Assembly: GCA_944474755.1 (NCBI GenBank)
Contig: OX104112.1
Location: forward strand, 20,300,460 to 20,364,459
Source: Limnoperna fortunei
Taxonomy: Eukaryota; Mollusca; Bivalvia; Mytilida; Modiolidae
Direction: 5' to 3'
DNA: 64,000 nucleotides
Below the pieces are notes generated by a model. The model had not been told where the DNA came from. It searched no databases and saw nothing but the letters and a program-made list of their open reading frames with translations. The position numbers and the translations under genes are program-made. Each line of letters opens with the position of its first letter. The first letter of the stretch is position 1. Shown in pieces: positions 23,289-36,800 of the stretch.

Positions 23289-23463
23289 CACGCTGGGACT
23301 GCGGAGATGATAATGAGCCATTTCCTTTGATATTGTAACTTGTATAATTTACGAAGAACACAATTATGTAACAACATAAGATCACTAGGGTAAACCCAAC
23401 CATTGAAAACATGTTATATGGAAATAGTTCTGCTGACTTTGATTGTACTTCTATGCTATTCAC
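23289..23463 (-). CDS. Possible first exon with hydrophobic leader
   Basis: Open from an ATG at 23,463 (or a second at 23,412) to a strong donor, CAGCGTG/GTGAGT, in phase 1. The peptide has a hydrophobic run (VGFTLVILCCYIIVFFV) followed by NYTSYNIKGNGS with potential N-glycosylation sites. Starting at the second ATG it looks like a signal peptide; from the first it could be a signal anchor. A TATA-like TTTTATATAA lies about 20-30 bp upstream on the minus strand. Phase and strand fit the Ig exon 6 kb downstream, but a separate gene cannot be excluded. Confidence 0.4.
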
Positions 23464-26400
23464 TTATGTTCAAAATTATATAAAAGACACACGGAGATTT
23501 GTTTAATTATACGAATCTTTCAAATATACACAAACGAAGCATGCATACGACGAATAAACTATCATATAGTTTATTTCATATATATATATATGACGCGTAA
23601 TGAATTTGTCACCTTGGTAATTTTGATTACATCTTGTTGGAATATTTGAGCAAAGCCAAGTAACAGCACGGCACGTCCGCGGCTGGCGGACTGGGAAGCA
23701 ACTATTTTGGGTTTAGTTGGAAATGAGAAAGTTTAAGATCAATATGTTATGACTTGTTTACGTCATTTATTTATACTGACATTCAATGACTATGGCCATT
23801 CGTTGGTCAGTCTTTGTCAACATTTTTGACAAGAAACACCGTCATTTGTATCGTTGCATAATCTTCTAGACGTTTACAATTTACTGTGTCTGTTACATAT
23901 TGTCCATGTGTAATGTCGTCAATTTAATGGAGAAGACTTCATAAGTTTTGAAAACGTGTGTCTCATCCATTTGTCTATTGTTTATGACAATAAAATATGT
24001 TTAAAGTATTGATAAGATTACCATAAATAGAATCAATCCAATTAGCAAATTGCAGGAGATTCAGTGGTTGCCCATGTCTCTTTTAATGTTTCTCCATTAA
24101 TTTGCATTATTTACTTTATACAAAAAGTACATTTTAGATAATATGAATAATAATGCAAGTTGTTTGCAATCAAGCATCAAGTAAAAACACTACATTTTAT
24201 TTAAAATTATTTTCCTTTTAAGTTGCATGTATATATTGTTCCCTCACCTAACAATAACTCGAGACGGAAAACAAAATCCTTATGTTTTCTGTATTACTGC
24301 TAAAAAATGAAGAGAGTCATAGTTTCAAAAGAAAACATCACAAATCGGAATGTCGTTTGCAAAATAAAAACATCCGTATTTATCGCGTTTTTAATTTTAT
24401 TATAAACATCAATATTTTTTCATATTTCCATAAACCCCTCTACCCCGCCTCTAACAAAAATGTTGAAATGTAACTTTTATGTATATAGTTTTACCTGCGA
24501 CCTTGTTTTGTCTTATCAAAATAAGAAATAAAAGGTGGTTTGATGTATGTTTTTTTAGGTTTATTTATGGCGCAGTCACAAGGTTTTGAGCTATTTAATG
24601 GCATCCACTTTTTATCCAGAGAGAATGCTTCAGTCCTAGTAAAAAACTTCGACCTTCGACAGGGAAATTGGCAAGCTTTAGATTATGGTCTATCACAATC
24701 TGCCACCAAATTAATCATTCGTGCATTAGGCCCCAGAACACTGAAACAAACTTATAATCTAGTGTCGAAATAGAATAATAAACGGCTAATTAACCATAAA
24801 AGCAAAACATTGCAATGAGTGGCAAAAATATCAGTGCATGGGATTATTTCGTTATAACTTAGTTCATTAACGGGTGGCAAAAATATATACTGGTTTTAAT
24901 ATGTGTTCACCATGTATGTGTGAAAAAGAGGTTCACCTGTCAACATTCTTCAGTATAGTTTGTAACAAGCCAAACATGATCGCTAAGATTACTCATATTT
25001 AAAAAAGTTTGAGAGAACACCGAAAGATTTATTTATACATATGAGTTTGTATTTCTTAATTATAATTTATCTACACAAATAGATTTGTGTTGTCACTTTT
25101 AGCAATTCTCAGTATATCATTGTGCACAATTTGGACTTGGTGAGAACGACTAATTTGACTTAATTTTACTATTAATATGAATATTTACAGATTTTTTTTT
25201 ACTGCAGAACAGTTTTATATCTTATAAAGCTAAAGAGCAGCGCATGTGTCTATGTAAAACGAATATGTACTACAGTTAATTCAAAAAATACATGTACCTC
25301 TTATTTGAAAATTATAATCGCAAACGTAACGCAACTTCAAATGTTGGATACAAATACTATATGTATTTTGTTACGTTAAGAATCTGTGAAACAAATGAAC
25401 AAAATCATAATTTTGAGGGACAATATTTATTATTGATATAACTGAAATAAACAACAACACATAATACATATTGTTATATATCTCAGTTTTAAAAAAAAAA
25501 CTTGTCTGATACAAATGTGTCTGTCTGTGAATGTTTCCTCTTGACATTCTTAAAAATAAAATTGTGTGACAGACTTTAAAATTCAAAGTTAAACTGATAA
25601 CTGAATTCAATCGTTGAACAGTGTGAATATTAGAAACAAATTATTATTATATATTACACAAATAAAGCCATGCGGGGGAAGGGGCGTTAAAAGGGGATCC
25701 CGCATTAGTTTTTGATCTTTTTGTAATTTACGATGTATGTTTATATATATATATATACATATTTGTAATTTGACTGATTAATTAATTTTGGCTCCCGGAC
25801 GAGTTTGTTATTTAAGGGAGTGCAAGAGAGATACACTAGAAAAGCACCTTTCAGTTTCTATTATTCTTTATTAAAGTTGAAGATACAGTTGTAGATAATA
25901 CTTAAAGACATCTGTAACAGGAGAATAGACCCAGTATTATTATGAAACCCGTTAGAAATAAATTCGGATATCAACTTGTAAACAAAAAGTACTGGCTCCA
26001 CCCATAAAAAGGTTACAAACAATTGTGATCCTTTGTTAGAACGGTGAGAGAACATCTGCTTTAACTCTTATAACAATGATAGAAAATATGGTTCAGCGTT
26101 TATAACATGCAGAAAAATATGCTATTAGAACGGTGGGAAAGCACTGTTTTCACCGTTTCAATGGTGTGATTTTGCTTCAACCCTTACACCACTAGAGAAA
26201 CCTAGCTCTACCATAATAACGGTCTGCCGCCATACAGTCTTCATTGTACGGCGCCAAACCCGATTCTATTAATAAACTAAAACTACAAATAGAATTCTTC
26301 GTGTTATATTTAACGCATTCTTGAAAAGGTACTGTGAAATATGCAATCATTATTTTCATTATTTGGAATATACTGAATTAGAGGACATGATACAGATGAA

Positions 26401-27520
26401 AAATTACTCAAAGTGGTGAAAATCAGACAACTATGACATCGGAAATAATTTCAGTACTTAATTCAGAATTTAAATTCTTTATCTTCTTCTACTGAGGACG
26501 TTCAGTATTACACTCTCCGTAAAAAAATAACTCATGTTTTATTAACTCATAAATGTCATTCACATTTATTTTAACAACACCATTAATCGCTGAAAGCAGT
26601 GTAAATCGACTAATTTTTGGGACGGCACAAACTCATAACTTATAAAGGAAATATGAATTCACTGTAATCGTACATGTTACATCTGATACATTTACTAACC
26701 TAAGGATTATTCTGAGCGAAATTCAGAATAAATAATATTACTAAAATAATCTTTAAAATGCAAATTATGAAGGTGACATGTATATGTATAACGTTTACTT
26801 TGACTTTTCTACTATTTGTAAATACATGTTGAACATGTGGTGTTGTTACTCTTAAGTAACTTGTGCATAAACATGGTCATACTGTCAAATTATTTGATTC
26901 TTTTACATTAGTTTTCGCGGATATGTATAATTTTGGCTTTAAATATATCGCTATGACAAGAAGAAGTAAAAAGACGTCTATGTTGATTTACAAATGAATA
27001 AGAACATAAGTGAAAGGTGGATCGGTTTAACATTGTTTTTGTCAGAGTAGCAAGTGATTTGGTCTTGACGTGAGTTAATTGGATAGGCTTTTCAAACTAT
27101 TTTGTTTCAGATTCATAAAAAGAAATCATGGCATTATTTTATAAAAAAAATTTAATCATATCTTAAACAAAAAGAGCTAATTTAAGCATCAGCAATTTTT
27201 AAATATCATTCTTGAAAAAGAAAAGCTTCCTTGTTTAAAGTTATTTAATATCTTCCTTCAACACAAAACAATACGAATCAGCGTTCTTTACATATATGTT
27301 TAGCCCATGAAATATTTTTTTTTGTTGGGACAGTTTAATTTCTTGTCTAATGTTTGACCAAAAAAACAAAATACTGAGATATTCTGACACGTGTCATATG
27401 TTTGTCTTTTGTCGCAAACATACGTTTCCCTGCGCCACTGACTAGGTAAAACAGTCTATGACTCACTGCGGTCATGGTGTGCTTTACTCAAAATCTTAAT
27501 TGTTACGAATTGCTAGTTTT
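23464..27520. other. AT-rich non-coding stretch
   Basis: Short TA microsatellites at about 23,577-23,592 and 25,743-25,758. A 77-codon open frame at 24,540-24,773 (plus) has no recognisable domain or splice context. I see no gene. Confidence 0.5.
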
Positions 27521-27523
27521 CCA

Positions 27524-27625
27524 ACCAGGAGACGGGAGTTTTCAACGGCTTCTTCATCAAATAAAACTGGATGCTACAATATAGCTGTAAAATTGCTGTA
27601 AATGGCACTTAACATCATTAAAGAA
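27524..27625 (+). repeat. SINE fragment (3' part)
   Basis: Degenerate copy of the family best seen at 45,978-46,240: AAAACTGGATGCTACAATAT, then AGCTG..AATTGCTG and a short TTAAC-type end. Confidence 0.6.
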
Positions 27626-28199
27626 AAAAACATATCAAAAAATTATCAAATTAGCAAATTAAACATTAACTTCACTAACATATTTTCAAACGATTAAACG
27701 CAGGTGTCCCAAATGTCTATAAAACCGTAAATGTATCGCTTATATAAAACAGGTTAGACAAATAATCATGAAAGCTTATGTTCTGTATTTATAATTGCTC
27801 AACCAGTTAATTTTTTCTTGTTGCTTTAAATATCTTGTTCTGACCTGATGAGGTCATCCAGTTGATTTTTGTTTTGCCTTAGATATCTTGTTCTGACTAG
27901 AAGACGTTATAAGACGCTTACAGTTTATTTAGTTCACTTTAAAACTAAACAAAGAGCATATTAAGTGAAAGGTAATTTGGTAAAATATAGATTTTAAAAA
28001 TGAAAAAAATATCCTTGTTTGAAGCGGTCGTGATAAGATCTTTTTCCGTAATTCGTCGTAAAACAAAAATATTAAGGAAGTCAGCATCATACTTTTCAAA
28101 TATAAGGTTTCCTTGTTTGGGATAATTTATTTCGTTTCTAAAAAGCTTAAAAACTAAATATACACAAGCCATATTGACATATATAAAAAAGTGATATTA
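27626..28199. other. Non-coding stretch
   Basis: AT-rich. Contains a small direct repeat of ATATCTTGTTCTGAC (27,829 and 27,885 regions). No gene seen. Confidence 0.4.
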
Positions 28200-28325
28200 A
28201 CCGTTTTCCCACCGAGGGTCCGGGTCACTGGATACTCCGGCTTCCTCTCCAATATAAACCGGACACCCCAGTTAAGCTATAATATTCTTATAGTGGCAAT
28301 AAACCATTCAAACAAACAAACATAA
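28200..28325 (+). repeat. SINE fragment (3' part)
   Basis: GGATACTCCGGCTTCCTC followed by the TATAAACCGGACACC block and a CAAACAAACA tail. Confidence 0.65.
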
Positions 28326-29445
28326 AAGAACTATCAAGTGAAACATCACCTTTTCGTGTATCAAATTAAAAAATCTTGGAAAACACATGACTAGAAAATA
28401 CCACTGTCTCGCCTGTATACAAAAAGGACCAGAAATTTAACCGTGAAAGCTATTGACCTGTTTCTTTAACCTGTAATTGTTGCAATCATCACATTATACA
28501 TTAAAGGAAAACATCATCTATTCTCTCAAACATATTTTTGAAATGGTCAATCATGGTAAACAAAATCACATTAATTTATGGACGATTTAATTATAAATTT
28601 AGAATCTAGCAAACAGGCATATGTATTCATACTGATTGATTCAAACCTTTCAATGAAGAGTATTTCAAAGTCAGTAAAAAAAAACTAGACAAATACGATT
28701 CTGGAGGAAGTTCAATAATTATGTTGCAAAGGAGTCACTACGTTTATCAATGTAAAAAAACGCAATTGTCTATTATGTATCTTGTCAAAGTCACAAGTGC
28801 ATGACCAGCAGTGCATACCTAAAAAATCTTACTACTTCATGTGTAAAATTTAACACTTGATATTTTTTAAATTGTTTTGTCATTATTTCAAAACTTTTAC
28901 TTACATTAATATTTAGAAGAAAACACTTATTTACTTCACATAACTGCTACCAGTATGCCACTGGTTATGAGTTTGGTCTTTATGACTTCTATAACTAAAC
29001 ATCTTGAATTTTGTCCAATCAACTAATGTTTTCTCCAGACTCCGAGATACAAGTCACATGAACATAAACAAACGGTAAAACATGATAAACTACGCAATAA
29101 GCACAATCAATCTAGGGACAAACGCTAATAACTGCAAGATGAGTCCGAAATAAAAAAACACAATTTGTGCAAATGAAAAAAGACGATATACTTATGAGCA
29201 AAGCAAAAATCGATAGACTAAGATTTAGGTAGTCTGCTCATGCGCAAAATTGCATATTAAATACTCATATGGAAAAAGTAGGAAGCGAAGTTGAACTCAG
29301 TGTAAAACGTTCAGGATAACACAGAAACGAATAAAACAATGTTTAAAGTTAAAAGTTGTACGCAAAAAGCTAGCTCCTTTAGAAACACATACACACAGAC
29401 AACAGATGCCTAAGCAAATCTGCAAGCATAGATTCACCACAAAGA
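28326..29445. other. Non-coding stretch
   Basis: AT-rich, no repeat family or gene recognised. Confidence 0.4.
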
Positions 29446-29700
29446 GATCCGTGGCCAGGTGGGTGTCCTTCTTTTGAATACGTGTCGTTTAACTCTGAAG
29501 TTACAAGTTCGATCCTTGTTGCGGGCAGGGTGTTATCGACTCTTAAACTGAGTTTCACTACCTAAGTTCGGCGGCTATTGACCATGTAATATACATGTAT
29601 TGCAATTGCTCTCTGTTAGCTGCCAGTGGTGTATCCACCAATCCATTAAATTTTTGTCATCGTCTGCTTTGAAACTACTGGGCCAAATTGAAGGAAACTG
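29446..29700 (+). repeat. SINE head fragment joined to a second dispersed repeat
   Basis: 29,446-29,560 has the tRNA-like B box (AGTTCGATCC) and GCGGGCAGGGTG of the main SINE family. 29,640-29,700 (CTGCTTTGAAACTACTGGGC) matches in reverse complement a piece near 42,930, indicating another dispersed element. Confidence 0.55.
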
Positions 29701-30954
29701 CTATAATATGCCCTTTTTGCATTTCTAATTCATCTAATAAACTTACAAATTCCTTTATTTTATTTGGTATAAATGTTTAGTAACTTTGTGCACATGATGT
29801 TACAACGAATCGGTACCTTTTGTTTTTTATCTTGCTAAAAGATTTCTGTATTTGAAACTGATAGATTTATTTAATCTAGTTTTCATTATGCCTAATGTCT
29901 TCTACTCAACATGAAAGTTACATGTGTGGTTTATTCCAAGTGACACAATTTCTCTAGCATGACTTTGCAACGGAGATAACAATGCTTTGAGGTCAGACGT
30001 GTCTTATGTTTAATTTCAAGGTCTTTTTTTTTCAATTTGAACAGGACATAGTGCCGTGTGCTCAAAATGACCACAGAATAATAAACTGGCAACAACAGAT
30101 TATTCCATTAATTGGCAGACGAACCCTATATCTTTTACGTAATTAAATATGTGGTATGACGAGGTTGAGCATTACTGCAGATAAGTGTGAGTTTGATTTT
30201 TGCTCTTTTTACTACAAAAATTACCAGTTTCCCGCCGAAGATTTAGTTCTTTTTTCCCTGTTTTCTGGTTCCTACTCCATTCCAAACACCGCCACCAAAA
30301 ACGATTCAACTGTAACAATTGCTGGTAGTGGAATAATACTGCATTCAAACAAACAACATAAATAACCTGAACCTCTTTACAATTAAGTATAATACATAAT
30401 CACACAATCCTCGAGTTAATGATTTTTTTCTGAAATTATGTATACATTTTGACATTTTTTCTCAAATTAATTCTAAATGTTAAAAGCATAAATTTGTGCA
30501 GGAAAATGTTACACGTGTAGTGTTCACAACTTAACTTCGGAATAGGTATCCACGCATCCTTAAATAAAAATAAAAATAGAATAAAAAAACACATATTCTT
30601 TATGATAAGCTTAACATGTTCTTCAATTATTCTAATGACCAAAGACTTTGGCGTGCTTTGTCTTTTAAAAACGTGTTTGAGTTTTGTTAAACTTTAACGC
30701 TTTTTGTCGACACCCTGATTATGATCCCCTTTCGTGACGTTGTATAGTCATTTATATGTAAAAAGTAGCTAACTATGGTAAAGGATTACTACTATTCAGA
30801 TATTTTTCCTGTTTTAAAATGATCATTTAAGATTTTAAAAAATTTTGGAAAATTTGGGCCCTAATGCACTTTCTCTTATTAGTTTGGTTTATATAATTAT
30901 TTATTTCTATATTAAGTTTAGAAGGCGAAATATCACTGGCGTTCAATTTTTATT
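29701..30954. other. Non-coding stretch
   Basis: Only short open frames, none with a recognisable domain. Confidence 0.4.
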
Positions 30955-31150
30955 AAGAAGGAAGATGGAGTACCTGGAGAAACCCCCAACCTACAGAAAG
31001 AAAACTGCCAGTCGTTGTCAAGTAAAATGAAGTCGACTACACACCATTCACATTGAGACTAAAACCTGCAACCTCAATGTTGACAGCCAAATAGTACATT
31101 TGAAATATATGATTAACTACCTTAACCACCCATCCACCGATTCCCACATA
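30955..31150 (-). repeat. SINE copy
   Basis: Reverse-oriented copy: GTACCTGGAGAAACCCC, ACTGCCAGTCGTTGTCAA, then a tRNA-like head with ACCTTAACCACCC (A-box side) near 31,120. Confidence 0.7.
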
Positions 31151-31997
31151 ATTTATAGACAGAGGTTTTTTATACAAGAAAAAATAGTCTAAGGGAGGTA
31201 ATTTCAGATTAAAAATCGTTGCCTTGTTATACATGAAGTAGTTGACAGATCAATTATGGTCAGAACAATTACTTTTTTCATGTAAATAGTTAATACTGAG
31301 TACAATTAAATAACTTAAAAGGACAAACATAATTAATTTAATTTGAAGACAATCAAGTTGTTCATGAAATTTAACTGAAAACTTGAGTAAATCGCCACCT
31401 TCAGAAACAGAGTAGACTCCTCAACACATCGACGAATTGACATAATATACATGTACATACTTCAAAATTGCTTACTAAAAATATCAGCACGGTTTCTATG
31501 CTAACAAAAACTAATTAAAAGTATTAAATATACACACTTATAAACTTGTGTACGCCAGACCCGAGTTACTTATACCTCATCATAGGCGCTCAAAAGCATT
31601 TGTCCAATATTGAAAGATACATTGAACTGTTCTCAAAAACGTCGTTAAACGGCATGATCACATTCGATGTTCTTCTTAGTGTGCACACATCGCTAATTTT
31701 CCTCATTAAAGTTAAAATTTTAAAATACAGTGATTTTTTTTGTACTTTTTAGCATCTCCAACGAAAATTCAAAGGAGAGTCACAATTGTGCAGGAATTTT
31801 TTATTAGTTTATTTTTGTATTAATTTAAGCGGCCATGTTTTTAAAGGTGTTCAGAGTGAGCAATCAAAAATGGTATAGAGGGTCCAGATTTCATTGTATC
31901 ATAATTGTTCGGAATCAACTAGATTATTAACCGATTTTTTCAGATTGTTTTTTTTTATTTATTTTTTCAGTTGTTATTAACATCTTAACATCTTACT
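31151..31997. other. Non-coding stretch
   Basis: A 68-codon open frame (31,546-31,752, plus) has no recognisable features. Otherwise AT-rich. Confidence 0.4.
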
Positions 31998-32225
31998 AGG
32001 TTGGGAAGGCTGAGCGGTTAAGGTAGTCAGTCATCTACGTCACTGAGGTTTCAAGTTGGAGCCTGACATCTGGTAGGTTCTGCTCGACTTCAATTTTAAC
32101 TAAGGTTTCTGCAGTGGGACAAGAATTTTGGACATGGTACTCTGCTTTCTCCAGAAATAGAAACTGGACGCCATGATAAAGCTGGAAAAACTAAGTGGAG
32201 CATTAAATCCCATTGAAAAAAACAG
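31998..32225 (+). repeat. SINE copy
   Basis: tRNA-like start (GGCTGAGCGGTTAAGGTAG), a middle TGCTCGACTTCAATTTTAAC and a 3' part AACTGGACGCCATGATAAAG. Nearly full length but diverged. Confidence 0.75.
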
Positions 32226-32724
32226 TATTATGGTTATCACAGATAAAGAGCTTACTATAGAGTAAATATGTTTTTTTCTTATTTAGAATAATTTATAGAT
32301 TGATTAATGGATTGCTGGACGGTACGACGGACAACGGACAGTCAGACGGATGGAGGCATGTCGGGACGGAAAGATGAATAGACCACGATTGGTCGAGAAC
32401 ACCTGTCTTGTTGGTAATACGATAGCCTTTGCTAGCTTTCCGGGCACATATTTTTGATAGCTAGGCGATTGCATAATTTACTCTACATTCACTTGTTCCT
32501 GAAAAAGATCTATCTAGAAATATATGGATATTAATCCTAGCAACTTTTAACCATTAAACGAACACGTGTTTCCGAGGAATAAAGTAAAATTTACATTGGT
32601 GTTTATTATTTACATTGGTGAATATCATATATGCAAATAAATAATATGATGTTTAACTACATGCAAGAATGTTACAAAACAAGAGCAAAATACAAGGTAA
32701 TTAAGTCATTATAAAGGTGAATAA

Positions 32725-32852
32725 ATGCCACTGAATTGATGAACTTGCGCACATCATTCACACATCCCTAGTGTTAACGAAAACTCGGTCGTAGTAGACC
32801 GCTTACAAAATGCTCTGCGGCCTCTTTTTTTCCTTACTTGTTTTATACTACA
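32725..32852 (+). repeat. Direct repeat, left copy
   Basis: About 125 bp, from AATGCCACTGAATTGATGAA to TTTTATACTACA. Matches 33,709-33,847 with a few small indels. Contains a CGGTC..GACCG hairpin around CGGTCGTAGTAGACCG. Confidence 0.85.
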
Positions 32853-32879
32853 CCCCCTGAAACGTAAAACGTTCCCATT

Positions 32880-33075
32880 TATGCGTTCGTATTTCGGTTT
32901 CCGTTCGTTCGTATATCGTTTTCCGTTCGTTCGTATATCGTTTTCCGTTCGTCCATTCGTATGTCCGTTCGTTCGTTCGTTCGTCCGCATGCGCAAAACA
33001 AGTAAATAAAAACCGTTCGTTCGTTCGTCCGCATGCGCAGTACAGGTAAAAATAAAGGTTCATTCGTTCGTCAGA
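32880..33075. repeat. CGTT/CGAA-rich minisatellite
   Basis: Runs of GTTCGTTCGT mixed with a GTATATCGTTTTC unit, and a duplicated block GTTCGTCCGCATGCGCA. It lies between the two 125-bp direct repeats. Unusually CpG-rich for this window. Confidence 0.85.
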
Positions 33076-33708
33076 ATTCGCAAAAGAAAATATTTTACAC
33101 TTTGTTAGTCTGATAGAAAATACTACATTCTGTTATCAAATTAAAATAACCTGAACATTAAAATGTCAAATAAATTGATTTATTTTAAAACTATAAATTC
33201 ATTAAAACCATGAACATGTTTTAAATTAAATATAAAGATAAACAATTTGAAATACTTTCTTCGTCTATTTTGATATATGTAAATCTACAATATTCAGGTT
33301 GTACAAATAAATATGATTTATTTAACACTCTCCAAATTTTATAAACACATATGAAATTTTTCTATTTTAGTACCTAAAACCTTGTAAAAATGTATGTTTT
33401 ATCCTAACGTCTTTGAACATCCCTACATTGTCTTCATTTGATACAAAAACTGAATAGCTGTTTACACAGCAAACTTAATAAAACTGAATAATCTTGCATA
33501 AAATCTTAATTTGATGGCACAATATTTGTTTGGAAATACCGACATTTCATTTCCTAGGTTTTAAATTGCATATATAGTGTCTCACGACTGATTTAGCATC
33601 TCTTAGTTAGGTCAAAGAAGTTAATTATAGTATGCTATGGTTTAATATTGCATCTGGTAAGATCTCAGGAGTGATTTTGTATGTGAAATATGGTTTTTAA
33701 TTGTATGT

Positions 33709-33847
33709 CAATGCCACTGAATTGATGAACTTGCGCACATCATTCACACATCCCCTGTGTTACTGTAACTAAAACTCGGTCGTAGTAGACCGCTTACAAA
33801 ATAGTGCTCTGCGGCCTCTTATGTTCCTTACTTGTTTTATACTACAT
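33709..33847 (+). repeat. Direct repeat, right copy
   Basis: Partner of 32,725-32,852, about 985 bp away, same orientation. It starts TGCC and ends TACA, so an LTR-like reading was considered. Confidence 0.85.
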
Positions 33848-36800
33848 GTAGATCAACAATATATGGTAGGCTAATATAGCTGTCATAGAGAGCAGAACAC
33901 AACCCGTACTATTTATTAGATGGCAACTTTATTATATATCTGTAAATCAAAAATATACTAACTAAATAAAAGTAATTGCATATATTAAATGAATTATATA
34001 AAATATGAATGAAAAATTATCACACATTAATGAAATATAATGCCAATTGAATTTTAAATATGGCAACTATATGAAATATTTTAGCAATGTAAATGAAAAT
34101 TATTGCATTCAAAAGCAAAAATATACTCAATACATGAAAACAGTATACCAATTAAACATAAAAAAATGAATATCAATAAAATTATTGAATTTTTGCAACC
34201 AATATCATGCCATATATAGGCTTCTTCCTCATGTATCGCACGATAAAAATGATTCGTATCAAAGCTAAATGCATGATACATGTTATGATACACTTCTAAA
34301 GAGAAATTTTCATGAATATTTGCGTAATTGAGGCATGAGAACATGGTCATGCTTAAATCTATCTTTCTGATAATTATAGATTTTTACATTGCGTTTTCCA
34401 GATCGTCTCGAGTATCATCTCGAGATTCCCATATTAATCCCGATAACATTGCTAGATTTTTGATATAGGTTCTGGGCTGATACAAGGGCCGATAATTAAA
34501 CTTGTCGTATTAATATTTTTTGTAATTTTATTTCATTTATAAACACATATTATATGCCAATGATGACAGGCTGACAAAGATGACTTTACTATTGACGACA
34601 GGCTGAAACGAGGGTTGACAGACTATCAGCTTGTCGTCAATGGTAACGTCATCGAAATCAGCCCGTTGTCCTTGGTAAAGTCATCAGGGCTGATAAAGGG
34701 TACTGCATGGGCATTAATCTTCTGGTTGTGTCTTTATCACATCAGAACTTTTAAGAAAGACGTACAGAATAACTTAGGACAGTTGTGCGTGCGCATCAAG
34801 ACTTTTAGTCTTTACGACATGCCAAGTCAATGAACGACTAGCAAGAACATTTTCATTGGTTATCTCCATGAGACAAAATTACAAAACATAGTTGCTGGAC
34901 TTTATTATGTTGACTGAAGCAAGATTTTTATACTTATTCGCGGGAATCAGTAATCTTGTCAAGAGCTGACTCTCAATGTTCTGTCGACCTTGGATTATAA
35001 CAGCTGCCCCAAATAGCTAAAGCCGGGTACTTCTAATGAAAAAACTGGAAGATGTGGGATGATCATCCGCCCACACACAAAAAACCAAACAAGCTTAAAG
35101 AGCCGATCGTAACAAATATAAGGGTTTGACACCTATTTTTAACTGGCAATAAAACTCAACGAAACTTGTTTCTCAACAACAAAGTTCTATTGCACACACG
35201 TTGTGTTACTCCAGTAATTATACATAAATCGAAGAGACTTCCACTAGATCGCACTCGTGAAAACAAGCAGCTTAGACTAGTAGTGTAAAGAACAGATATT
35301 GACTACATGTGACGTCATCTGGACGCTATGGACGTGTATGTGCTAATGTACTTCGAAAGGAGAACATTCTTGTGCCAAATGTTAGTGGATACTACGGTGT
35401 TTATTTCTTACTATAAAAATAATGTTGAAAATTGAAAGTAAATTAACTTATTTAGCTTCCTTTCCCTCTTGTCCGAAACAGATATTAGTTTAATTTATTA
35501 ATTGGAATACGTTCGTTATTTAAAAAACTATAGTTTTTGTGTACATGGAAAAGAAATTTATATTTTCAGAAACTGGATTTCGTTCCGACATTCTGAAGGT
35601 TCTTAGTTCATAAGATTATTTGTTGTAAAGATCTGAGTTTAACCTATCATTGGCCCGAAAGTTCAATATTCCGAAGTCCATCAATAAACGAAAGCTAGAC
35701 TAAAACGATTTAATGATAGAATTTAATTTCGCGACATTAATCGGCACATGTACTTGTCCATTTAAAACGAAGATTTTCCTAAATAAATTCTTATATTTGC
35801 ATGTATCTCCTATCACATCATATTATATCATACTGTGAGGTTACACAGTGCTCGACCAACAGAGTTAACGGCATGGAGTGATCGACCACATGTTATTACC
35901 CTTCGACATCACAGAAGTATTATCCGGCACCAACTGATGAATTGGTTCATTACGACTTCTTACCCTGTACGGCTTAATGTCAGATACAATAAGTAAGGAT
36001 TCAGTTCGTCGTCGATCAGCTGTTAGAAACATCAAACGTAGAAAACCTACAAAAAATGTTCTAAATCCCCGACATCGACAAGGCTTTACAGAGACGCAAT
36101 TGCTTTTCATTATCGTTTGTTAAAACAATGTTACTATATATAAGAAGCAGATCGTGGAATACATTTCAGAGAAGTTGTATTGATTGTTTTGAAAACAGTT
36201 GTATCATAGGATGATCCAAATCATGGTATGTGTAGGAATTCGAATAAAAAAACTGTGATATTTCAGAAACATCATACCCTGCATATTAAACGTATCGTAG
36301 TAACAGGAACTCGAAATGGTTATCATTTGCATACTCTAAGTTATATATAATTTTTTGTATTTTGGAACCATATGGAAAAACCTATGCATATTCATGTTTT
36401 TCAAGTAAGATTATGGATACAGCTGTCTTCCTTTAAAATGGTAAAATTAGTTTGTTTGACGAATATTGTGCTATATATTAGATAATCTCTTAAAATACAA
36501 TGACATGCAGAGGGTGGTGGGGCGTGGCGCAATATGGATAAGGTTTGTGTTTTTATTAATTTTAGCGCTAGTTTGTTTTTAGGTCTTTACTTTAGGTTGT
36601 AAGTCCTGTTTTGTCAATGGTTTTTATAACACTTGATGCTTAAGTATGCAAGGATTATTTTTTTCCTAATAAAGAACAAATATTGTAATTTTTAATTCTG
36701 TTCTCAGCGCTTTAAATAAACGTTTGTCATAATTACCTAATTACATTAAAATTTGTAACAAATATTTGTATTAGAAAATAGCAAAAGTTATTTTATTCTG

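Larger units (their letters stand above)
552..23463 (-). other. Proposed gene: leader, Ig domain, linker, at least 17 EGF modules
   Basis: Exons on the minus strand share one phase scheme. A leader exon ends in phase 1 (23,289), followed by an Ig exon (16,745-17,053, phase 1-1), a linker exon (14,019-14,129, phase 1-1) and 17 EGF exons (552-13,551, phase 1-1). Any of these can be joined or skipped without breaking the frame, which is usual for shuffled extracellular modules. The product would be secreted or membrane-bound, with the Ig domain at the outer end and a long EGF stalk. The 3' end, and any transmembrane or cytoplasmic part, lies left of the window. The modules are read directly from the sequence; that they form one transcript is inferred from order, strand and phase. 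The leader and linker exons are the weakest parts. A separate EGF-only gene starting elsewhere is the main alternative. Confidence 0.5.

Noticed and set aside
23141..23338. 65-codon plus-strand frame
   Set aside because: Reverse shadow of the possible leader exon, no features.
27840..27880. Hammerhead-like CTGATGAG on the plus strand
   Set aside because: No GAAA core segment or cleavage triplet at a workable distance.
32754..33063. Minus-strand frames rich in RTNE
   Set aside because: Translation of the CGAA-type minisatellite.
32725..33847. Miniature LTR retrotransposon
   Set aside because: TG...CA ends fit, but no primer-binding site, polypurine tract or target duplication was found; kept only as a direct repeat.
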